From the NCBI GenBank assembly GCA_963691705.1, contig OY829537.1, positions 57,698,304-57,762,303 of the forward strand: a stretch of DNA of 64,000 bases, given 5' to 3'. Positions within the stretch are counted from its first letter, which is position 1. Each line of letters begins with the position of its first letter. Both the position numbers and the translations under genes were made by a program. The notes under the pieces are model-generated. The model ran no database searches, was not told the origin of the DNA, and saw nothing but the letters and a program-made list of their open reading frames with translations. Below are positions 12,053 to 26,075 of this stretch, one piece after another. Source of the stretch: Viola odorata. Taxonomy: Eukaryota > Streptophyta > Magnoliopsida > Malpighiales > Violaceae.

Positions 12053-13640
12053 GATAATATTGTATCTGGTCAGCTCCGCACATATTGTCTGTTAAGCGTT
12101 GTGAAGGGTCACGTCCCCACATCGTGTTTTTAATGGTGTGTTTGGTCACGTCGCACAGTCGTCTTATAATGTTGTGTCTGGTCATGTCTGCACATGTTGT
12201 CTGTCAAGCATTGTGAAGGGTCACGTCCCGACATCGTGTATTTAATGTTGTGTTTGGTCAGCTACGCACATGTCGTCTGATAATGTTGTGTCCGGTCACG
12301 TCCGCACATGTTGTCTGTTAAGCGTTGTGAAGGGTCACGTCCCCACATCATGTTGTTAATGTTGTGTCAGGTCACGTCCACATATGTCGTCTGATAATGT
12401 TGTGTCTGGTCACGTCCGCACATGTCATATCTTAAGCGTTGTGAAAGGTCACGGCCCCACATCGTGTTGTTAATGTTGTGTCTGGTCACGTCCACACATG
12501 TCGTCTAATAATGTTGTGTCTGGTCACGTCCGCATATATCGTCTGTTAAGCGTTATGAAGGGTCAGGTCCCCACATCGTGTTTTTAATATTGTGTCTGGT
12601 CACGTCCGCACATGTCATCTCTTAAGCGTTGTGAAGGGTCACGCCCCCACCTCGTGTTATTAATGTTGTGTCTGGTCACGTCCGCACAGTCGTCTGATAA
12701 AGTTGTGTCTGGTCACGTCCGCACAAGTCATCTCTTAAGCTTTGTGAAGGGTCACGTCCGTACAGTCGTCTGATAATGTTGTGTCTGGTCACTTCCGCAC
12801 ATGTTGTCTGTTAAGCGTTGTGAAGGGTCATGTCCCCACATTGTGTTTTTAATGTTGTGTCTCGTCACGTCCGCACAGTCGTCTGATAATGTTGTGTCTG
12901 GTCACTTCCGCACAAGTCATCTCTTAAGCTTTGTGAAGGGTCACGTCCGTACAGTCGTCTGATAATGTTGTGTCTGGTCACTTCCGCACATGTTGTCTGT
13001 TAAGCGTTGTGAAGGGTCACGTCCCCACATTGTGTTTTTAATGTTGTGTCTCGTCACGTCCGCACAGTCGTTTGATAATGTTGTGTCTGGTCACTTCTGC
13101 ACAGTCGTCTGATAATGTTGTGTCTGGTCACTTCCGCACATGTTGTCTGTCAAGCGTTGTGAATGGTCACGTCCCCACATCGTGTATTTAATGTTGTGTT
13201 TGGTCAGGTACGCACATGTCGTCTGATAATGTTGTGTCTGGTCACGTCCGCACATGTTGTCTGTTAAGCGTTGTGAAGGGTCACGTCCTCACATCGTGTT
13301 TTTAATGGTGTGTTTGGTCACGTCCGCACAGACGTCTGATAATGTTATTTCTGGTCACGCCCGCGCATGTCATCTCTTAAGCGTTGTGAAGGGTCACGTC
13401 CCCATATCATGTTTTTAATGTTGTGTCTGGTCACGTCTGCACAGTCGTCATATAATGTTGTGTCAGGTCACGTCCGCACATGTTGTCTGTTAAGCGTTGT
13501 GAAAGGTCACGTCCCCACATCGTGTTGTTAATGTTGTGTCTGGTCACGTCCACACATGTCGTCTGATAATGTTGTGTCTGGTCACATCCGTACATGTCAT
13601 CTCTTAAGCATTGTGAAGGGTCACGTCCGCACAGTCGTCT
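12053..13640 (+). repeat. Higher-order unit U9, 1588 bp, beta
   Basis: Copy of U4, including GGTCAGCTCC after the marker and GTGAATGGTC near 13159. Confidence 0.88.
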
Positions 13641-15379
13641 GATAATATTGTATCTGGTCAGTTCCGCACATATTGTCTGTTAAGCGTTGTGAAGGGTCAC
13701 GTCCCCACATCGTGTTTTTAATGGTGTGTTTGGTCACGTCCGCACAGTCGTCTTATAATGTTGTGTCTGGTCTTGTCTGCAAATGTTGTCTGTCAAGCAT
13801 TGTGAAGGGTCACGTCCCGACATCGTGTATTTAATGTTGTGTTTGGTCAGCTACGCACATGTCGTCTGATAATGTTGTGTCTGGTCACGTCCGCACATGT
13901 TGTCTGTTAAGCGTTGTGAAGGGTCACGTCCCCACATCATTTGTTAATGTTGTGTCAGGTCACGTCCACATATGTCGTCTGATAATGTTGTGTCTGGTCA
14001 CTTCCGCACATGTTGTCTGTTAAGCGTTGTGAAGGGTCATGTCCCCACATTGTGTTTTTAATGTTGTGTCTCGTCACGTCCGCACAGTCGTTTGATAATG
14101 TTGTGTCTGGTCACTTCTGCACAGTCGTCTGATAATGTTGTGTCTGGTCACTTCCGCACATGTTGTCTGTCGAGCGTTGTGAAGGGTCACGTCCCCACAT
14201 CGTGTATTTAATGTTGTGTTTGGTCAGGTACGCACATGTCGTCTGATAATGTTGTGTCTGGTCACTTCCGCACATGTTGTCTGTTAAGCGTTGTGAAGGG
14301 TCACGTCCCCACATCATGTTGTTAATGTTGTGTCAGGTCACGTCCACATATGTCGTCTGATAATGTTGTGTCTGGTCACGTCCGCACATGTCATCTCTTA
14401 AGCGTTGTGAAGGGTCACGCCCCCACCTCGTGTTATTAATGTTGTGTCTGGTCACGTCCGCACAGTCGTGTGATAAAGTTGTGTCTGGTCACGTCCGCAT
14501 ATATCGTCTGTTAAGCGTTATGAAGGGTCAGGTCCCCACATCGTGTTTTTAATATTGTGTCTGGTCACGTCCGCACATGTCATCTCTTAAGCGTTGTGAA
14601 GGGTCACGCCCCCACCTCGTGTTATTAATGTTGTGTCTGGTCACGTCCGCACAGTCGTCTGATAAAGTTGTGTCTGGTCACGTCCGCACAAGTCATCTCT
14701 TAAGCTTTGTGAAGGGTCACGTCCGTACAGTCGTCTGATAATGTTGTGTCTGGTCACTTCCGCACATGTTGTCTGTTAAGCGTTGTGAAGGGTCATGTCC
14801 CCACATTGTGTTTTTAATGTTGTGTCTCGTCACGTCCGCACAGTCGTCTGATAATGTTGTGTCTGGTCACTTCCGCACAAGTCATCTCTTAAGCTTTGTG
14901 AAGGGTCACGTCCGTACAGTCGTCTGATAATGTTGTGTCTGGTCACTTCCGCACATGTTGTCTGTTAAGCGTTGTGAAGGGTCACGTCCCCACATTGTGT
15001 TTTTAATGTTGTGTCTCGTCACGTCCGCACAGTCGTTTGATAATGTTGTGTCTGGTCACTTCTGCACAGTCGTCTGATAATGTTGTGTCTGGTCACTTCC
15101 GCACATGTTGTCTGTCAAGCGTTGTGAAGGGTCACGTCCCCACATCGTGTATTTAATGTTGTGTTTGGTCAGGTACGCACATGTCGTCTGATAATGTTGT
15201 GTCTGGTCACGTCCGCACATGTTGTCTGTTAAGCGTTGTGAAAGGTCACGTCCCCACATCGTGTTGTTAATGTTGTGTCTGGTCACGTCCACACATGTCG
15301 TCTGATAATGTTGTGTCTGGTCACATCCGTACATGTCATCTCTTAAGCATTGTGAAGGGTCACGTCCGCACAGTCGTCT
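13641..15379 (+). repeat. Higher-order unit U10, 1739 bp, gamma
   Basis: Starts like U5 but is 225 bp shorter. After 15242 it passes straight to the GTGAAAGG segment that precedes the next marker, so the trimers with CTCACATCG and GCGCATG are missing. First unit of the 4724-bp tandem. Confidence 0.86.
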
Positions 15380-17004
15380 GATAATATTGTATCTGGTCAG
15401 TTCCGCACATATTGTCTGTTAAGCGTTGTGAAGGGTCACGTCCCCACATCGTGTTTTTAATGGTGTGTTTGGTCACGTCCGCACAGTCGTCTTATAATGT
15501 TGTGTCTGGTCTTGTCTGCAAATGTTGTCTGTCAAGCATTGTGAAGGGTCACGTCCCGACATCGTGTATTTAATGTTGTGTTTGGTCAGCTACGCACATG
15601 TCGTCTGATAATGTTGTGTCTGGTCACGTCCGCACATGTTGTCTGTTAAGCGTTGTGAAGGGTCACGTCCCCACATCATTTGTTAATGTTGTGTCAGGTC
15701 ACGTCCACATATGTCGTCTGATAATGTTGTGTCTGGTCACTTCCGCACATGTTGTCTGTTAAGCGTTGTGAAGGGTCATGTCCCCACATTGTGTTTTTAA
15801 TGTTGTGTCTCGTCACGTCCGCACAGTCGTTTGATAATGTTGTGTCTGGTCACTTCTGCACAGTCGTCTGATAATGTTGTGTCTGGTCACTTCCGCACAT
15901 GTTGTCTGTCGAGCGTTGTGAAGGGTCACGTCCCCACATCGTGTATTTAATGTTGTGTTTGGTCAGGTACGCACATGTCGTCTGATAATGTTGTGTCTGG
16001 TCACTTCCGCACATGTTGTCTGTTAAGCGTTGTGAAGGGTCACGTCCCCACATCATGTTGTTAATGTTGTGTCAGGTCACGTCCACATATGTCGTCTGAT
16101 AATGTTGTGTCTGGTCACGTCCGCACATGTCATCTCTTAAGCGTTGTGAAGGGTCACGCCCCCACCTCGTGTTATTAATGTTGTGTCTGGTCACGTCCGC
16201 ACAGTCGTGTGATAAAGTTGTGTCTGGTCACGTCCGCATATATCGTCTGTTAAGCGTTATGAAGGGTCAGGTCCCCACATCGTGTTTTTAATATTGTGTC
16301 TGGTCACGTCCGCACATGTCATCTCTTAAGCGTTGTGAAGGGTCACGCCCCCACCTCGTGTTATTAATGTTGTGTCTGGTCACGTCCGCACAGTCGTCTG
16401 ATAAAGTTGTGTCTGGTCACGTCCGCACAAGTCATCTCTTAAGCTTTGTGAAGGGTCACGTCCGTACAGTCGTCTGATAATGTTGTGTCTGGTCACTTCC
16501 GCACATGTTGTCTGTTAAGCGTTGTGAAGGGTCATGTCCCCACATTGTGTTTTTAATGTTGTGTCTCGTCACGTCCGCACAGTCCTCTGATAATGTTGTG
16601 TCTGGTCACGTCCGCACATGTTGTCTGTTAAGCGTTGTGAAGGGTCACGTCCTCACATCGTGTTTTTAATGGTGTGTTTGGTCACGTCCGCACAGACGTC
16701 TGATAATGTTATTTCTGGTCACGCCCGCGCATGTCATCTCTTAAGCGTTGTGAAGGGTCACGTCCCCATATCATGTTTTTAATGTTGTGTCTGGTCACGT
16801 CTGCACAGTCGTCATATAATGTTGTGTCAGGTCACGTCCGCACATGTTGTCTGTTAAGCGTTGTGAAAGGTCACGTCCCCACATCGTGTTGTTAATGTTG
16901 TGTCTGGTCACGTCCACACATGTCGTCTGATAATGTTGTGTCTGGTCACATCCGTACATGTCATCTCTTAAGCATTGTGAAGGGTCACGTCTGCACAGTC
17001 GTCT
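15380..17004 (+). repeat. Higher-order unit U11, 1625 bp, gamma
   Basis: Contains the private CAGTCCTCTG near 16584 and ends with the CACGTCTGCAC marker start. 151 bp (four subunits) longer than the 1474 class. Confidence 0.86.
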
Positions 17005-18364
17005 GATAATATTGTATCTGGTCAGTTCCGCACATATTGTCTGTTAAGCGTTGTGAAGGGTCACGTCCCCACATCGTGTTTTTAATGGTGTGTTTGGTCA
17101 CGTCCGCACAGTCGTCTTATAATGTTGTGTCTGGTCTTGTCTGCAAATGTTGTCTGTCAAGCATTGTGAAGGGTCACGTCCCGACATCGTGTATTTAATG
17201 TTGTGTTTGGTCAGCTACGCACATGTCGTCTGATAATGTAGTGTCTGGTCACGTCCGCACATGTTGTCTGTTAAGCGTTGTGAAGGGTCACGTCCCCACA
17301 TCATTTGTTAATGTTGTGTCAGGTCACGTCCACATATGTCGTCTGATAATGTTGTGTCTGGTCACTTCCGCACATGTTGTCTGTTAAGCGTTGTGAAGGG
17401 TCATGTCCCCACATTGTGTTTTTAATGTTGTGTCTCGTCACGTCCGCACAGTCGTTTGATAATGTTGTGTCTGGTCACTTCTGCACAGTCGTCTGATAAT
17501 GTTGTGTCTGGTCACTTCCGCACATGTTGTCTGTCGAGCGTTGTGAAGGGTCACGTCCCCACATCGTGTATTTAATGTTGTGTTTGGTCAGGTACGCACA
17601 TGTCGTCTGATAATGTTGTGTCTGGTCACTTCCGCACATGTTGTCTGTTAAGCGTTGTGAAGGGTCACGTCCCCACATCATGTTGTTAATGTTGTGTCAG
17701 GTCACGTCCACATATGTCGTCTGATAATGTTGTGTCTGGTCACGTCCGCACATGTCATCTCTTAAGCGTTGTGAAGGGTCACGCCCCCACCTCGTGTTAT
17801 TAATGTTGTGTCTGGTCACGTCCGCACAGTCGTGTGATAAAGTTGTGTCTGGTCACGTCCGCACATGTTGTCTGTTAAGCGTTGTGAAGGGTCACGTCCC
17901 CACATCGTGTTTTTAAGGGTGTGTTTGGTCACGTCCGCACAGTCGTCTGATAATGTTGTGTCTGGTCACGTCCGCACATGTTGTCTGTTAAGCGTTGTGA
18001 AGGGTCACGTCCTCACATCGTGTTTTTAATGGTGTGTTTGGTCACGTCCGCACAGACGTCTGATAATGTTATTTCTGGTCACGCCCGCGCATGTCATCTC
18101 TTAAGCGTTGTGAAGGGTCACGTCCCCATATCATGTTTTTAATGTTGTGTCTGGTCACGTCTGCACAGTCGTCATATAATGTTGTGTCAGGTCACGTCCG
18201 CAGATGTTGTCTGTTAAGCGTTGTGAAAGGTCACGTCCCCACATCGTGTTGTTAATGTTGTGTCTGGTCACGTCCACACATGTCGTCTGATAATGTTGTG
18301 TCTGGTCACATCCGTACATGTCATCTCTTAAGCATTGTGAAGGGTAACGTCCGCACAGTCGTCT
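17005..18364 (+). repeat. Higher-order unit U12, 1360 bp, gamma
   Basis: Same length and layout as U2 but gamma at its start. Carries GTAGTGTC near 17238, CGCAGATG near 18200, and ends TAACGTCC. Confidence 0.87.
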
Positions 18365-20103
18365 GATAATATTGTATCTGGTCAGTTCCGCACATATTGT
18401 CTGTTAAGCGTTGTGAAGGGTCACGTCCCCACATCGTGTTTTTAATGGTGTGTTTGGTCACGTCCGCACAGTCGTCTTATAATGTTGTGTCTGGTCTTGT
18501 CTGCAAATGTTGTCTGTCAAGCATTGTGAAGGGTCACGTCCCGACATCGTGTATTTAATGTTGTGTTTGGTCAGCTACGCACATGTCGTCTGATAATGTT
18601 GTGTCTGGTCACGTCCGCACATGTTGTCTGTTAAGCGTTGTGAAGGGTCACGTCCCCACATCATTTGTTAATGTTGTGTCAGGTCACGTCCACATATGTC
18701 GTCTGATAATGTTGTGTCTGGTCACTTCCGCACATGTTGTCTGTTAAGCGTTGTGAAGGGTCATGTCCCCACATTGTGTTTTTAATGTTGTGTCTCGTCA
18801 CGTCCGCACAGTCGTTTGATAATGTTGTGTCTGGTCACTTCTGCACAGTCGTCTGATAATGTTGTGTCTGGTCACTTCCGCACATGTTGTCTGTCGAGCG
18901 TTGTGAAGGGTCACGTCCCCACATCGTGTATTTAATGTTGTGTTTGGTCAGGTACGCACATGTCGTCTGATAATGTTGTGTCTGGTCACTTCCGCACATG
19001 TTGTCTGTTAAGCGTTGTGAAGGGTCACGTCCCCACATCATGTTGTTAATGTTGTGTCAGGTCACGTCCACATATGTCGTCTGATAATGTTGTGTCTGGT
19101 CACGTCCGCACATGTCATCTCTTAAGCGTTGTGAAGGGTCACGCCCCCACCTCGTGTTATTAATGTTGTGTCTGGTCACGTCCGCACAGTCGTGTGATAA
19201 AGTTGTGTCTGGTCACGTCCGCATATATCGTCTGTTAAGCGTTATGAAGGGTCAGGTCCCCACATCGTGTTTTTAATATTGTGTCTGGTCACGTCCGCAC
19301 ATGTCATCTCTTAAGCGTTGTGAAGGGTCACGCCCCCACCTCGTGTTATTAATGTTGTGTCTGGTCACGTCCGCACAGTCGTCTGATAAAGTTGTGTCTG
19401 GTCACGTCCGCACAAGTCATCTCTTAAGCTTTGTGAAGGGTCACGTCCGTACAGTCGTCTGATAATGTTGTGTCTGGTCACTTCCGCACATGTTGTCTGT
19501 TAAGCGTTGTGAAGGGTCATGTCCCCACATTGTGTTTTTAATGTTGTGTCTCGTCACGTCCGCACAGTCGTCTGATAATGTTGTGTCTGGTCACTTCCGC
19601 ACAAGTCATCTCTTAAGCTTTGTGAAGGGTCACGTCCGTACAGTCGTCTGATAATGTTGTGTCTGGTCACTTCCGCACATGTTGTCTGTTAAGCGTTGTG
19701 AAGGGTCACGTCCCCACATTGTGTTTTTAATGTTGTGTCTCGTCACGTCCGCACAGTCGTTTGATAATGTTGTGTCTGGTCACTTCTGCACAGTCGTCTG
19801 ATAATGTTGTGTCTGGTCACTTCCGCACATGTTGTCTGTCAAGCGTTGTGAAGGGTCACGTCCCCACATCGTGTATTTAATGTTGTGTTTGGTCAGGTAC
19901 GCACATGTCGTCTGATAATGTTGTGTCTGGTCACGTCCGCACATGTTGTCTGTTAAGCGTTGTGAAAGGTCACGTCCCCACATCGTGTTGTTAATGTTGT
20001 GTCTGGTCACGTCCACACATGTCGTCTGATAATGTTGTGTCTGGTCACATCCGTACATGTCATCTCTTAAGCATTGTGAAGGGTCACGTCCGCACAGTCG
20101 TCT
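18365..20103 (+). repeat. Higher-order unit U13, 1739 bp, gamma
   Basis: Tandem copy of U10 at +4724. Confidence 0.87.
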
Positions 20104-21728
20104 GATAATATTGTATCTGGTCAGTTCCGCACATATTGTCTGTTAAGCGTTGTGAAGGGTCACGTCCCCACATCGTGTTTTTAATGGTGTGTTTGGTCAC
20201 GTCCGCACAGTCGTCTTATAATGTTGTGTCTGGTCTTGTCTGCAAATGTTGTCTGTCAAGCATTGTGAAGGGTCACGTCCCGACATCGTGTATTTAATGT
20301 TGTGTTTGGTCAGCTACGCACATGTCGTCTGATAATGTTGTGTCTGGTCACGTCCGCACATGTTGTCTGTTAAGCGTTGTGAAGGGTCACGTCCCCACAT
20401 CATTTGTTAATGTTGTGTCAGGTCACGTCCACATATGTCGTCTGATAATGTTGTGTCTGGTCACTTCCGCACATGTTGTCTGTTAAGCGTTGTGAAGGGT
20501 CATGTCCCCACATTGTGTTTTTAATGTTGTGTCTCGTCACGTCCGCACAGTCGTTTGATAATGTTGTGTCTGGTCACTTCTGCACAGTCGTCTGATAATG
20601 TTGTGTCTGGTCACTTCCGCACATGTTGTCTGTCGAGCGTTGTGAAGGGTCACGTCCCCACATCGTGTATTTAATGTTGTGTTTGGTCAGGTACGCACAT
20701 GTCGTCTGATAATGTTGTGTCTGGTCACTTCCGCACATGTTGTCTGTTAAGCGTTGTGAAGGGTCACGTCCCCACATCATGTTGTTAATGTTGTGTCAGG
20801 TCACGTCCACATATGTCGTCTGATAATGTTGTGTCTGGTCACGTCCGCACATGTCATCTCTTAAGCGTTGTGAAGGGTCACGCCCCCACCTCGTGTTATT
20901 AATGTTGTGTCTGGTCACGTCCGCACAGTCGTGTGATAAAGTTGTGTCTGGTCACGTCCGCATATATCGTCTGTTAAGCGTTATGAAGGGTCAGGTCCCC
21001 ACATCGTGTTTTTAATATTGTGTCTGGTCACGTCCGCACATGTCATCTCTTAAGCGTTGTGAAGGGTCACGCCCCCACCTCGTGTTATTAATGTTGTGTC
21101 TGGTCACGTCCGCACAGTCGTCTGATAAAGTTGTGTCTGGTCACGTCCGCACAAGTCATCTCTTAAGCTTTGTGAAGGGTCACGTCCGTACAGTCGTCTG
21201 ATAATGTTGTGTCTGGTCACTTCCGCACATGTTGTCTGTTAAGCGTTGTGAAGGGTCATGTCCCCACATTGTGTTTTTAATGTTGTGTCTCGTCACGTCC
21301 GCACAGTCCTCTGATAATGTTGTGTCTGGTCACGTCCGCACATGTTGTCTGTTAAGCGTTGTGAAGGGTCACGTCCTCACATCGTGTTTTTAATGGTGTG
21401 TTTGGTCACGTCCGCACAGACGTCTGATAATGTTATTTCTGGTCACGCCCGCGCATGTCATCTCTTAAGCGTTGTGAAGGGTCACGTCCCCATATCATGT
21501 TTTTAATGTTGTGTCTGGTCACGTCTGCACAGTCGTCATATAATGTTGTGTCAGGTCACGTCCGCACATGTTGTCTGTTAAGCGTTGTGAAAGGTCACGT
21601 CCCCACATCGTGTTGTTAATGTTGTGTCTGGTCACGTCCACACATGTCGTCTGATAATGTTGTGTCTGGTCACATCCGTACATGTCATCTCTTAAGCATT
21701 GTGAAGGGTCACGTCTGCACAGTCGTCT
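20104..21728 (+). repeat. Higher-order unit U14, 1625 bp, gamma
   Basis: Tandem copy of U11 at +4724, with CAGTCCTCTG near 21308. Confidence 0.87.
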
Positions 21729-23088
21729 GATAATATTGTATCTGGTCAGTTCCGCACATATTGTCTGTTAAGCGTTGTGAAGGGTCACGTCCCCACATCG
21801 TGTTTTTAATGGTGTGTTTGGTCACGTCCGCACAGTCGTCTTATAATGTTGTGTCTGGTCTTGTCTGCAAATGTTGTCTGTCAAGCATTGTGAAGGGTCA
21901 CGTCCCGACATCGTGTATTTAATGTTGTGTTTGGTCAGCTACGCACATGTCGTCTGATAATGTAGTGTCTGGTCACGTCCGCACATGTTGTCTGTTAAGC
22001 GTTGTGAAGGGTCACGTCCCCACATCATTTGTTAATGTTGTGTCAGGTCACGTCCACATATGTCGTCTGATAATGTTGTGTCTGGTCACTTCCGCACATG
22101 TTGTCTGTTAAGCGTTGTGAAGGGTCATGTCCCCACATTGTGTTTTTAATGTTGTGTCTCGTCACGTCCGCACAGTCGTTTGATAATGTTGTGTCTGGTC
22201 ACTTCTGCACAGTCGTCTGATAATGTTGTGTCTGGTCACTTCCGCACATGTTGTCTGTCGAGCGTTGTGAAGGGTCACGTCCCCACATCGTGTATTTAAT
22301 GTTGTGTTTGGTCAGGTACGCACATGTCGTCTGATAATGTTGTGTCTGGTCACTTCCGCACATGTTGTCTGTTAAGCGTTGTGAAGGGTCACGTCCCCAC
22401 ATCATGTTGTTAATGTTGTGTCAGGTCACGTCCACATATGTCGTCTGATAATGTTGTGTCTGGTCACGTCCGCACATGTCATCTCTTAAGCGTTGTGAAG
22501 GGTCACGCCCCCACCTCGTGTTATTAATGTTGTGTCTGGTCACGTCCGCACAGTCGTGTGATAAAGTTGTGTCTGGTCACGTCCGCACATGTTGTCTGTT
22601 AAGCGTTGTGAAGGGTCACGTCCCCACATCGTGTTTTTAAGGGTGTGTTTGGTCACGTCCGCACAGTCGTCTGATAATGTTGTGTCTGGTCACGTCCGCA
22701 CATGTTGTCTGTTAAGCGTTGTGAAGGGTCACGTCCTCACATCGTGTTTTTAATGGTGTGTTTGGTCACGTCCGCACAGACGTCTGATAATGTTATTTCT
22801 GGTCACGCCCGCGCATGTCATCTCTTAAGCGTTGTGAAGGGTCACGTCCCCATATCATGTTTTTAATGTTGTGTCTGGTCACGTCTGCACAGTCGTCATA
22901 TAATGTTGTGTCAGGTCACGTCCGCAGATGTTGTCTGTTAAGCGTTGTGAAAGGTCACGTCCCCACATCGTGTTGTTAATGTTGTGTCTGGTCACGTCCA
23001 CACATGTCGTCTGATAATGTTGTGTCTGGTCACATCCGTACATGTCATCTCTTAAGCATTGTGAAGGGTAACGTCCGCACAGTCGTCT
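21729..23088 (+). repeat. Higher-order unit U15, 1360 bp, gamma
   Basis: Tandem copy of U12 at +4724, with GTAGTGTC near 21962. Also the source-like partner of U19 at +6312. Confidence 0.87.
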
Positions 23089-24487
23089 GATAATATTGTA
23101 TCTGGTCAGTTCCGCACATATTGTCTGTTAAGCGTTGTGAAGGGTCACGTCCCCACATCGTGTTTTTAATGGTGTGTTTGGTCACGTCCGCACAGTCGTC
23201 TTATAATGTTGTGTCTGGTCATGTCTGCACATGTTGTCTGTCAAGCATTGTGAAGGGTCACGTCCCGACATCGTGTATTTAATGTTGTGTTTGGTCAGCT
23301 ACGCACATGTCGTCTGATAATGTTGTGTCTGGTCACGTCCGCACATGTTATCTGTTAAGCGTTGTGAAGGGTCACGTCCCCACATCATGTTGTTAATGTT
23401 GTGTCAGGTCACGTCCACATATGTCGTCTGATAATGTTGTGTCTGGTCACGTCCGCACATGTCATATCTTAAGCGTTGTGAAAGGTCACGGCCCCACATC
23501 GTGTTGTTAATGTTGTGTCTGGTCACGTCCACACATGTCGTCTAATAATGTTGTGTCTGGTCACGTCCGCATATATCGTCTGTTAAGCGTTATGAAGGGT
23601 CAGGTCCCCACATCGTGTTTTTAATATTGTGTCTGGTCACGTCCGTACATGTCATCTCTTAAGCGTTGTGAAGGGTCACGCCCCCACCTCGTGTTATTAA
23701 TGTTGTGTCTGGTCACGTCCGCACAATCGTGTGATAAAGTTGTGTCTAGTCACGTCCGCACAAGTCATCTCTTAAGCTTTGTGAAGGGTCACGTCCGTAC
23801 AGTCGTCTGATAATGTTGTGTCTGGTCACTTCCGCACATGTTGTCTGTTAAGCGTTGTGAAGGGTCATGTCCCCACATTGTGTTTTTAATGTTGTGTCTC
23901 GTCACGTCCGCACAGTCGTCTGATAATGTTGTGTCTGGTAACTTCCGCACAGTCGTCTGATAATGTTGTGTCTGGTCACTTCCGCACATGTTGTCTGTTA
24001 AACGTTGTCAAGTGTCACGTCCCCACATCGTGTTTTTAATGGTGTGTTTGGTCACGTCCGCACAGTCGTCTGATAATGTTGTGTCTGGTCACGTCCGCAC
24101 ATGTTGTCTGTTAAGCGTTGTGAAGGGTCACGTCCTCACATCGTGTTTTTAATGGTGTGTTTGGTCACGTCCGCACAGACGTCTGATAATGTTATTTCTG
24201 GTCACGCCCGCGCATGTCATCTCTTAAGCGTTGTGAAGGGTCACGTCCCCATATCATGTTTTTAATGTTGTGTCTGGTCACGTCTGCACAGTCGTCATAT
24301 AATGTTGTGTCAGGTCACGTCCGCACATGTTGTCTGTTAAGCGTTGTGAAAGGTCACGTCCCCACATCGTGTTGTTAATGTTGTGTCTGGTCACGTCTAC
24401 ACATGTCGTCTGATAATGTTGTGTCTGGTCACATCCGTACATGTCATCTCTTAAGCATTGTGAAGGGTCATGTCCGCACAGTCGTCT
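23089..24487 (+). repeat. Higher-order unit U16, 1399 bp, alpha
   Basis: Copy of U8 at +12435. Private TGTTATCTG at 23347 and normal CGTCTGATAATG near 23311 where U3 and U8 have CGTATG. Confidence 0.87.
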
Positions 24488-26075
24488 GATAATATTGTAT
24501 CTGGTCAGCTCCGCACATATTGTCTGTTAAGCGTTGTGAAGGGTCACGTCCCCACATCGTGTTTTTAATGGTGTGTTTGGTCACGTCGCACAGTCGTCTT
24601 ATAATGTTGTGTCTGGTCATGTCTGCACATGTTGTCTGTCAAGCATTGTGAAGGGTCACGTCCCGACATCGTGTATTTAATGTTGTGTTTGGTCAGCTAC
24701 GCACATGTCGTCTGATAATGTTGTGTCCGGTCACGTCCGCACATGTTGTCTGTTAAGCGTTGTGAAGGGTCACGTCCCCACATCATGTTGTTAATGTTGT
24801 GTCAGGTCACGTCCACATATGTCGTCTGATAATGTTGTGTCTGGTCACGTCCGCACATGTCATATCTTAAGCGTTGTGAAAGGTCACGGCCCCACATCGT
24901 GTTGTTAATGTTGTGTCTGGTCACGTCCACACATGTCGTCTAATAATGTTGTGTCTGGTCACGTCCGCATATATCGTCTGTTAAGCGTTATGAAGGGTCA
25001 GGTCCCCACATCGTGTTTTTAATATTGTGTCTGGTCACGTCCGCACATGTCATCTCTTAAGCGTTGTGAAGGGTCACGCCCCCACCTCGTGTTATTAATG
25101 TTGTGTCTGGTCACGTCCGCACAGTCGTCTGATAAAGTTGTGTCTGGTCACGTCCGCACAAGTCATCTCTTAAGCTTTGTGAAGGGTCACGTCCGTACAG
25201 TCGTCTGATAATGTTGTGTCTGGTCACTTCCGCACATGTTGTCTGTTAAGCGTTGTGAAGGGTCATGTCCCCACATTGTGTTTTTAATGTTGTGTCTCGT
25301 CACGTCCGCACAGTCCTCTGATAATGTTGTGTCTGGTCACTTCCGCACAAGTCATCTCTTAAGCTTTGTGAAGGGTCACGTCCGTACAGTCGTCTGATAA
25401 TGTTGTGTCTGGTCACTTCCGCACATGTTGTCTGTTAAGCGTTGTGAAGGGTCACGTCCCCACATTGTGTTTTTAATGTTGTGTCTCGTCACGTCCGCAC
25501 AGTCGTTTGATAATGTTGTGTCTGGTCACTTCTGCACAGTCGTCTGATAATGTTGTGTCTGGTCACTTCCGCACATGTTGTCTGTCAAGCGTTGTGAATG
25601 GTCACGTCCCCACATCGTGTATTTAATGTTGTGTTTGGTCAGGTACGCACATGTCGTCTGATAATGTTGTGTCTGGTCACGTCCGCACATGTTGTCTGTT
25701 AAGCGTTGTGAAGGGTCACGTCCTCACATCGTGTTTTTAATGGTGTGTTTGGTCACGTCCGCACAGACGTCTGATAATGTTATTTCTGGTCACGCCCGCG
25801 CATGTCATCTCTTAAGCGTTGTGAAGGGTCACGTCCCCATATCATGTTTTTAATGTTGTGTCTGGTCACGTCTGCACAGTCGTCATATAATGTTGTGTCA
25901 GGTCACGTCCGCACATGTTGTCTGTTAAGCGTTGTGAAAGGTCACGTCCCCACATCGTGTTGTTAATGTTGTGTCTGGTCACGTCCACACATGTCGTCTG
26001 ATAATGTTGTGTCTGGTCACATCCGTACATGTCATCTCTTAAGCATTGTGAAGGGTCACGTCCGCACAGTCGTCT
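24488..26075 (+). repeat. Higher-order unit U17, 1588 bp, beta
   Basis: Copy of U9 at +12435, with GTGAATGGTC near 25594. It also carries CAGTCCTCTG near 25313, a variant otherwise seen only in U11 and U14, which suggests gene conversion. Confidence 0.87.

Larger units (their letters stand above)
7786..15150 (+). repeat. 7.8-kb block, copy 2
   Basis: Second copy of 1-7365. It even shares the rare GGTTAG at the start of the first A subunit after the marker (GGTCAG elsewhere). Its last part also takes part in the 4724-bp tandem beginning at 13623. Confidence 0.92.
13623..23220 (+). repeat. 4724-bp tandem repeat, about 2.03 copies
   Basis: Copies lie at 13623-18346 and 18347-23070, followed by 150 bp of a third. 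Each holds units of 1739, 1625 and 1360 bp. Rare variants repeat at the same shift: GTAGTGTC near 17238 and 21962, CAGTCCTCTG near 16584 and 21308, CACGTCTGCAC near 16987 and 21711. I saw no difference between the two full copies by eye. The left limit is set by TCACG at 13622 against TAACG at 18346; the right limit by CATGTCTGC at 23221 where the tandem would have CTTGTCTGC. Confidence 0.9.
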
